Positions 60,346 to 64,000 of a DNA stretch of 64,000 nt are shown piece after piece. The stretch spans positions 1-64,000 of the forward strand of contig NZ_JAAXOW010000001.1 in assembly GCF_012396185.1 (NCBI RefSeq), written 5' to 3'. Source of the stretch: Sanguibacter hominis ATCC BAA-789. GTDB lineage: Bacteria; Actinomycetota; Actinomycetes; Actinomycetales; Cellulomonadaceae. Both the position numbers and the translations under genes were made by a program. The notes under the pieces are model-generated. The model was not told where the DNA came from. It did no database searches and saw nothing but the letters and a program-made list of their open reading frames with translations. The first letter of the stretch is position 1, and the number at the start of each line of letters is the position of its first letter.

Positions 60346-62469
60346 TCACCACTCGAGCGGGAACGTCTTCGGCTTCGAGTCGTTGGGCTCGACGCCGAGG
60401 TGCTGGAGCGCGAACGCCGTCACGTCCGAGAAGACGGGCGCGGCGACCACGCCGCCGTACTGGAGCTCCGGGTAGTAGAGGACGACGGAGACCGCGACGC
60501 GCGGGTCGTCAGCCGGCGCGACACCGTTGAACGACGCGACGAAGTGGTCGAGCTTCCCGGTGTGCGGGTTGGCAGCCTGCGCAGTTCCCGTCTTGCCCGC
60601 GACGCGATAGCCGGGGATCGCCGCGAGCGAGCCCGTACCTTCGGAGACGACGCTCTCCATCATCGCGAGGACCGTGTCGGCCGTCTTCTCCGAGACGACG
60701 CGCACCGGTTCGCCGACCTCGAACGGGGTCACCGTCCCGTCAGGGCCGACGTACTCCTTCACGATGTGCGGCTGTGAGCGGAGCCCACCGTTCGCGATCG
60801 TCGCGAACACCTCGTTCGCCTGGATCGCGTTGACGGACACACCCTGGCCGAACAGGACGTTCCACTGGGTGCGGCCGTCCCACTTGTCGACGGGGTGCAG
60901 GATCCCGGGCGACTCACCAGGCAGGCCCACGCCGGTGCGCTGACCGAACCCGAACTTCGACAGGAAGTCGTATCGCACCTGCTTCGGCAGCTTCTCGCCG
61001 ATCTGGACCGTGCCCGTGTTGGAGGACTCCGCGAAGATCCCCGCGACCGTCATCTTCTGGACCGGGTGCTCGTGCGAGTCACGGATCGTCTGGTTGTTCG
61101 AGGTCACGTACGCGTCAGGGACCTCGAACTTGCTCGTGGGCGTCACGACCCCGGTCTCGAGCGCGGCAGCCATCGTGATGACCTTCGCGGTCGATCCCGG
61201 TTCGAAGACGTTGGACACGGCGCGCGACCCCCACGTGGACGGGTCCGACGAGCTCAGGTCGCCCGGGTTCACCGTGTCGGTCTCACCGAGGGCCAGCACC
61301 GCGCCGGTCTTGACGTCCTGCACGATCGCAAAGCCGTAGGTCGCCCCGGTCTTGCGCTTGGCGTCCTGGATCGCGTCCTGCGCCTTCCACTGCAGGTCGC
61401 CGCTCAGCGTGAGCCGGACGTCCTGGCCGGGCTGTGCCTCGGTGCGCTCCTGCTCACCGGTCGGGATCTGGTGACCGCGCAGGCCGGTCTCGACCTCGTA
61501 GGAGCCGGGCGTGCCGCGCAGCGCCTCGTCGAACGTCTGCTCGACACCTGCCGAACCGATGCCCTCGGAGTTGACGAAGCCGATGATGTTGCCCGCCGTC
61601 GTGCCGTTGGGGTACTCCCGGACCGAGGTGCGCTCGGCAGCGATCCCGGTGATGTTGAAGGCCTTGATGGCCTGCCAGGTGTCCGGGAGGACGTTCTTGG
61701 CGATGTACTTGCCGCGGGCTGTGCCGACGAGCGTCGCGGCGAGCTCGGCGGGCTGCACGCCGAGGAGCGGTGCGAGCACCTCCGCCGCCGCCTCGATGCC
61801 CGTGCCCACGATCTCCCGGTCGACGACATGCTTCCACGTCGGCACGAGAGTCAGGTCGGCCTTGATGTGGTAGCGCTCCCCCGACGTCGCGAGGACGTTG
61901 CCCTCCGCGTCGAAGATGTCGCCGCGGCCGGCCGGGATCGTGCCGCTGACGAGCCGCTGCTCGAGGGCGGCGGCAGCCAGCTCGGGGCCCTGGATGATCT
62001 GGATCGACACGAGCCGGCCCGTGAAGCCGACGAGGACGGCGAGCACGCACGCCATGAACCAGCGCTGCCGACGGCGAGGGTCGCCGACGCGCGCACGCGG
62101 GAACAGCGGGCCGCGGGGCGTGGGAGGTGCAGGCCGTCGGCCCGCAGCGGCACCCTTTCCAGGAGTCTGCTGCCCGGCCCGGGCGCCCGCCGGGACGCGG
62201 ACACGTGCGGGCGCGCCGGCGCGCTCCTGCGGGCGGCGGGCCTGCGGGGCGGCGGAGCGCGGCGCGCGAGCGGTCGCGCGCTGACCGCGCCCGTCGGTCG
62301 CGGAACGGGGCGCGGCATGCGTCCGCGAGGCCCCCTGGTTGCGGGCGACAGGCTGGGTGCGAGGGCTGGCCTCGCCGCGACGTGCAGCGACGGGAGTGCG
62401 ACGCGGCTGCTCGCCAGCCCGTGGCGGCACGCGACGCGGCTGCGCGGCACCCGACCTCTGCTCGTCCAT
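60346..62469 (-). CDS. ftsI: Septal transpeptidase FtsI (class B PBP)
   Basis: Cross-links septal peptidoglycan. The 707 residues start with a cytoplasmic Arg/Ala/Pro-rich stretch of about 135 residues, then one membrane helix (FMACVLAVLVGFTGRLVSI), a dimerisation domain with GDIFDAEGNVLATS, and the transpeptidase domain with SxxK in EPGSTAKVITM (near 425), SSN in FAESSNTGTV (near 483) and KTG in VAGKTGTAQA (near 626). No PASTA repeats. The ATG at 62469 follows AGGA by 7 nt. GTG 62475 is two codons earlier. Confidence 0.96.
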   Translation of the reverse strand: MDEQRSGAAQPRRVPPRAGEQPRRTPVAARRGEASPRTQPVARNQGASRTHAAPRSATDGRGQRATARAPRSAAPQARRPQERAGAPARVRVPAGARAGQQTPGKGAAAGRRPAPPTPRGPLFPRARVGDPRRRQRWFMACVLAVLVGFTGRLVSIQIIQGPELAAAALEQRLVSGTIPAGRGDIFDAEGNVLATSGERYHIKADLTLVPTWKHVVDREIVGTGIEAAAEVLAPLLGVQPAELAATLVGTARGKYIAKNVLPDTWQAIKAFNITGIAAERTSVREYPNGTTAGNIIGFVNSEGIGSAGVEQTFDEALRGTPGSYEVETGLRGHQIPTGEQERTEAQPGQDVRLTLSGDLQWKAQDAIQDAKRKTGATYGFAIVQDVKTGAVLALGETDTVNPGDLSSSDPSTWGSRAVSNVFEPGSTAKVITMAAALETGVVTPTSKFEVPDAYVTSNNQTIRDSHEHPVQKMTVAGIFAESSNTGTVQIGEKLPKQVRYDFLSKFGFGQRTGVGLPGESPGILHPVDKWDGRTQWNVLFGQGVSVNAIQANEVFATIANGGLRSQPHIVKEYVGPDGTVTPFEVGEPVRVVSEKTADTVLAMMESVVSEGTGSLAAIPGYRVAGKTGTAQAANPHTGKLDHFVASFNGVAPADDPRVAVSVVLYYPELQYGGVVAAPVFSDVTAFALQHLGVEPNDSKPKTFPLEW

Positions 62470-62478
62470 CCCCACGTC

Positions 62479-62901
62479 CTAGTTCTTCGCCGGGGCTGGC
62501 GCCCCGATGATCTTCCCGGCCGCGAGATCGATGAACGCGGGCGTCGAGTCCTGGACCATGCCCAGCTCGCGGGCACGCGCGGCGAGGGCGCCGGGCGCCG
62601 ACTTCGCGTCGAGGTCAGCGAGGAGAGCCTGCTCCTGCTCGGCGAGCCGGGCGATCGCCGACTGCAGGTCGCGCTCCTCGTACGCACCGTGCGCCATCGC
62701 CGTGTTCAGCAGGAGCACGGCGACGAGCGAGGCGACGAGCACCGCCATGCAGAGCAGGACGAACGGCACCCGGCTGCGGGGTCGTGCAGGAGCAGCGACG
62801 AGGTGGATGTCGGGGGCGGACTGCGCCGGGGCTGGAGCGGTGGCCCGCCGTACCGAGGGTGCGAAGGAAGGCACGCGTGCGGGCGCTGCGCTCGAGCTCA
62901 T
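62479..62901 (-). CDS. ftsL: FtsL-like septum protein
   Basis: A 140-residue bitopic membrane protein: basic N-terminus, one helix [20 protein letters not shown] (near residues 47-66), then an extracellular coiled coil ([20 protein letters not shown]). Such proteins share little sequence and are identified by topology and by place between rsmH and ftsI. It would form the FtsQLB complex with the FtsQ encoded downstream. The ATG at 62901 overlaps the rsmH stop as ATGA. Confidence 0.85.
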   Translation of the reverse strand: MSSSAAPARVPSFAPSVRRATAPAPAQSAPDIHLVAAPARPRSRVPFVLLCMAVLVASLVAVLLLNTAMAHGAYEERDLQSAIARLAEQEQALLADLDAKSAPGALAARARELGMVQDSTPAFIDLAAGKIIGAPAPAKN

Positions 62902-63902
62902 GGGTGCACCGCCGTACGGTCGAGAAGGTGGTCAGGGGTCGGACGGGTCCGGCGCGCGGCGCGCAGCCGGACGGAGGCTGATCGCGGGTTGGTCTCGAGC
63001 TCCTCACCACGCGCCTCCTCGGCGCCGCGTGTGAGCAGCTCCAGGTAGGGCTTGTGGGTCTCGGGCTCGACCGGGAGCCCGGGGGGCGCGCTCGACGTCG
63101 CCCCGCGGGCGAGGGTCCGCTTCACGATGCGGTCCTCGAGCGAGTGGTAGGACTCGACGACGATGCGGCCGTCGACCGCGAGGACCTCGACGGCGGCGGG
63201 CACGGCACGCGAGAGGACCTCGAGCTCGCCGTTCACCTCGATCCGCAGCGCCTGGAAGGTGCGCTTGGCGGGGTTGCCCCCGGTCTTGCGGGACGCGGCC
63301 GGGATGCAGGCGCGCACGAGGTCGACGAGCTCGGCGCTGCGCGTCCAGGGGCGCTCCTCGCGGCGTCGGACGATCGAGCGTGCGATCTTGCCCGCAAAAC
63401 GCTCCTCGCCGTACTCGCGGAGGATGCGGGTGAGGTCTCGCTCGTCGTACGTGTTGAGCACGTCGGCGGCGGTGGGTCCGGTCGTCGCGTCCATGCGCAT
63501 GTCGAGCGGGGCGTCCTGCGCGTACGCGAAGCCGCGGTCCGCCTCGTCGAGCTGGAGAGACGAGACGCCGAGGTCCATGAGGACCCCCTGGACCTCGCGC
63601 AGCCCCTGGTCGGCGACGACGTCGGCGATCTCGTCGTAGACGGCGTGCACGGGCGTGAACCGGTCGCCGAAGCGCTCGAGGCGCCGAGACGCGAGCTCGA
63701 GCGCCTGGGTGTCACGGTCGATGCCGATGACCCGCGCCTCGGGGAGCTGCTCGAGGACTGCCTCCGTGTGGCCGCCCATGCCGAGCGTGCAGTCGACGAG
63801 GACGGACCCTGGGGCCGCGAGCGCTGGCGCCAGGAGGTCGACGCAGCGCTGGAGGAGCACGGGGACGTGACGGTCCGACGTGGGGCGCGGGTCGTTCGCC
63901 AT
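62898..63902 (-). CDS. rsmH: 16S rRNA m4C1402 methyltransferase
   Basis: Formerly MraW, methylates C1402 N4 in the decoding centre. The 334 residues have [14 protein letters not shown], the AdoMet loop [18 protein letters not shown] near residue 37, [20 protein letters not shown] near residue 105, and [14 protein letters not shown] near residue 265 (all within family expectations). The ATG at 63902 has GAGAGGAGAGCCC upstream. The gene usually preceding it, mraZ, would be just outside the window. Confidence 0.97.
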   Translation of the reverse strand: MANDPRPTSDRHVPVLLQRCVDLLAPALAAPGSVLVDCTLGMGGHTEAVLEQLPEARVIGIDRDTQALELASRRLERFGDRFTPVHAVYDEIADVVADQGLREVQGVLMDLGVSSLQLDEADRGFAYAQDAPLDMRMDATTGPTAADVLNTYDERDLTRILREYGEERFAGKIARSIVRRREERPWTRSAELVDLVRACIPAASRKTGGNPAKRTFQALRIEVNGELEVLSRAVPAAVEVLAVDGRIVVESYHSLEDRIVKRTLARGATSSAPPGLPVEPETHKPYLELLTRGAEEARGEELETNPRSASVRLRAARRTRPTPDHLLDRTAVHP

Positions 63903-64000
63903 GGGCTCTCCTCTCGTGTCTGGTCGCGGCCCGGCAAGGGCGGGAGTACGGGGTGGACGTGGCAGGTCGGGTGGTGGTCGATCAACCGCCCGACCAGGTC
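63903..64000. other. Intergenic region upstream of rsmH
   Basis: No complete gene. Apart from the rsmH ribosome binding site, the 98 nt hold no visible promoter hexamers or hairpin. The window ends before any mraZ coding sequence can be recognised. Confidence 0.4.

Overview
The window is about 64 kb of uniformly GC-rich chromosome from an actinobacterium, most likely a Micrococcales relative of Cellulomonas. This rests on several signs: high GC in all codon third positions, a DivIVA/SepF/FtsZ division cluster without ftsA, an F420-type split-barrel oxidoreductase, many GTG starts, and a MurE whose amino-acid selection motif is DDPHG rather than the DNPR form of diaminopimelate users. No prophage, insertion sequence, CRISPR array, tRNA or defence island was found. 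All recognised genes look intact.

Layout, left to right. (1) 1-385: leader and promoter of a ribosomal RNA operon that runs leftward out of the window, preceded by the tyrS terminator. (2) 386-3035: tyrS, an alkyladenine DNA glycosylase and a small P-loop kinase, all leftward. (3) 3093-11757: a complete arginine cluster, argC-J-B-D-F-R-G-H, leftward, headed by a probable ArgR operator. (4) 11811-14934: a thiamine-pyrophosphate riboswitch controlling a thiamine-binding protein and a three-part ABC transporter. (5) 15023-18018: a quinone oxidoreductase, a MazG-like hydrolase, a two-domain VOC protein and a LiaF-like membrane protein. (6) 18066-25554: pheS-pheT, an aldose epimerase, an rRNA methyltransferase and the infC-rpmI-rplT operon with a structured leader. 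(7) 25597-28109: furA-katA and a DUF1844 protein. (8) 28177-38801: the histidine genes hisD, hisC-hisB-(unknown)-hisH-hisA plus an SseB-like gene. HisD is split from hisC by a 4.8 kb block with a RecQ-phosphoribosyltransferase fusion, a DHFR-like protein, a DUF1697 protein and an ASCH-domain protein. (9) 38881-43170: an S4 RNA-binding protein, a split-barrel oxidoreductase and dnaE. (10) 43238-63902: GNAT, rluD-type, lspA and TraR/DksA-like genes, then the division and cell wall cluster, read right to left as rsmH-ftsL-ftsI, murE-murF-mraY-murD-ftsW-murG-murC-ftsQ, ftsZ-pgeF, sepF-yggT, divIVA.

Most operons are tightly packed with 4-nt stop/start overlaps (ATGA or GTGA), which implies translational coupling. 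About ten genes that begin transcription units have a TAnnnT-type hexamer 6-7 nt before the start codon and no Shine-Dalgarno sequence, which suggests leaderless mRNAs. Strong GC hairpins mark several unit ends, for example after katA, ftsI, the epimerase gene, yggT and divIVA.

The window is mainly conserved housekeeping sequence and I see no clearly new multigene system. The least explained parts are the uncharacterised protein translationally coupled between hisB and hisH, the RecQ-phosphoribosyltransferase fusion inside the divided his locus, the structured infC leader with an AUC start codon, and sequence motifs shared by pairs of promoters (hisC/hisD and sepF/divIVA).
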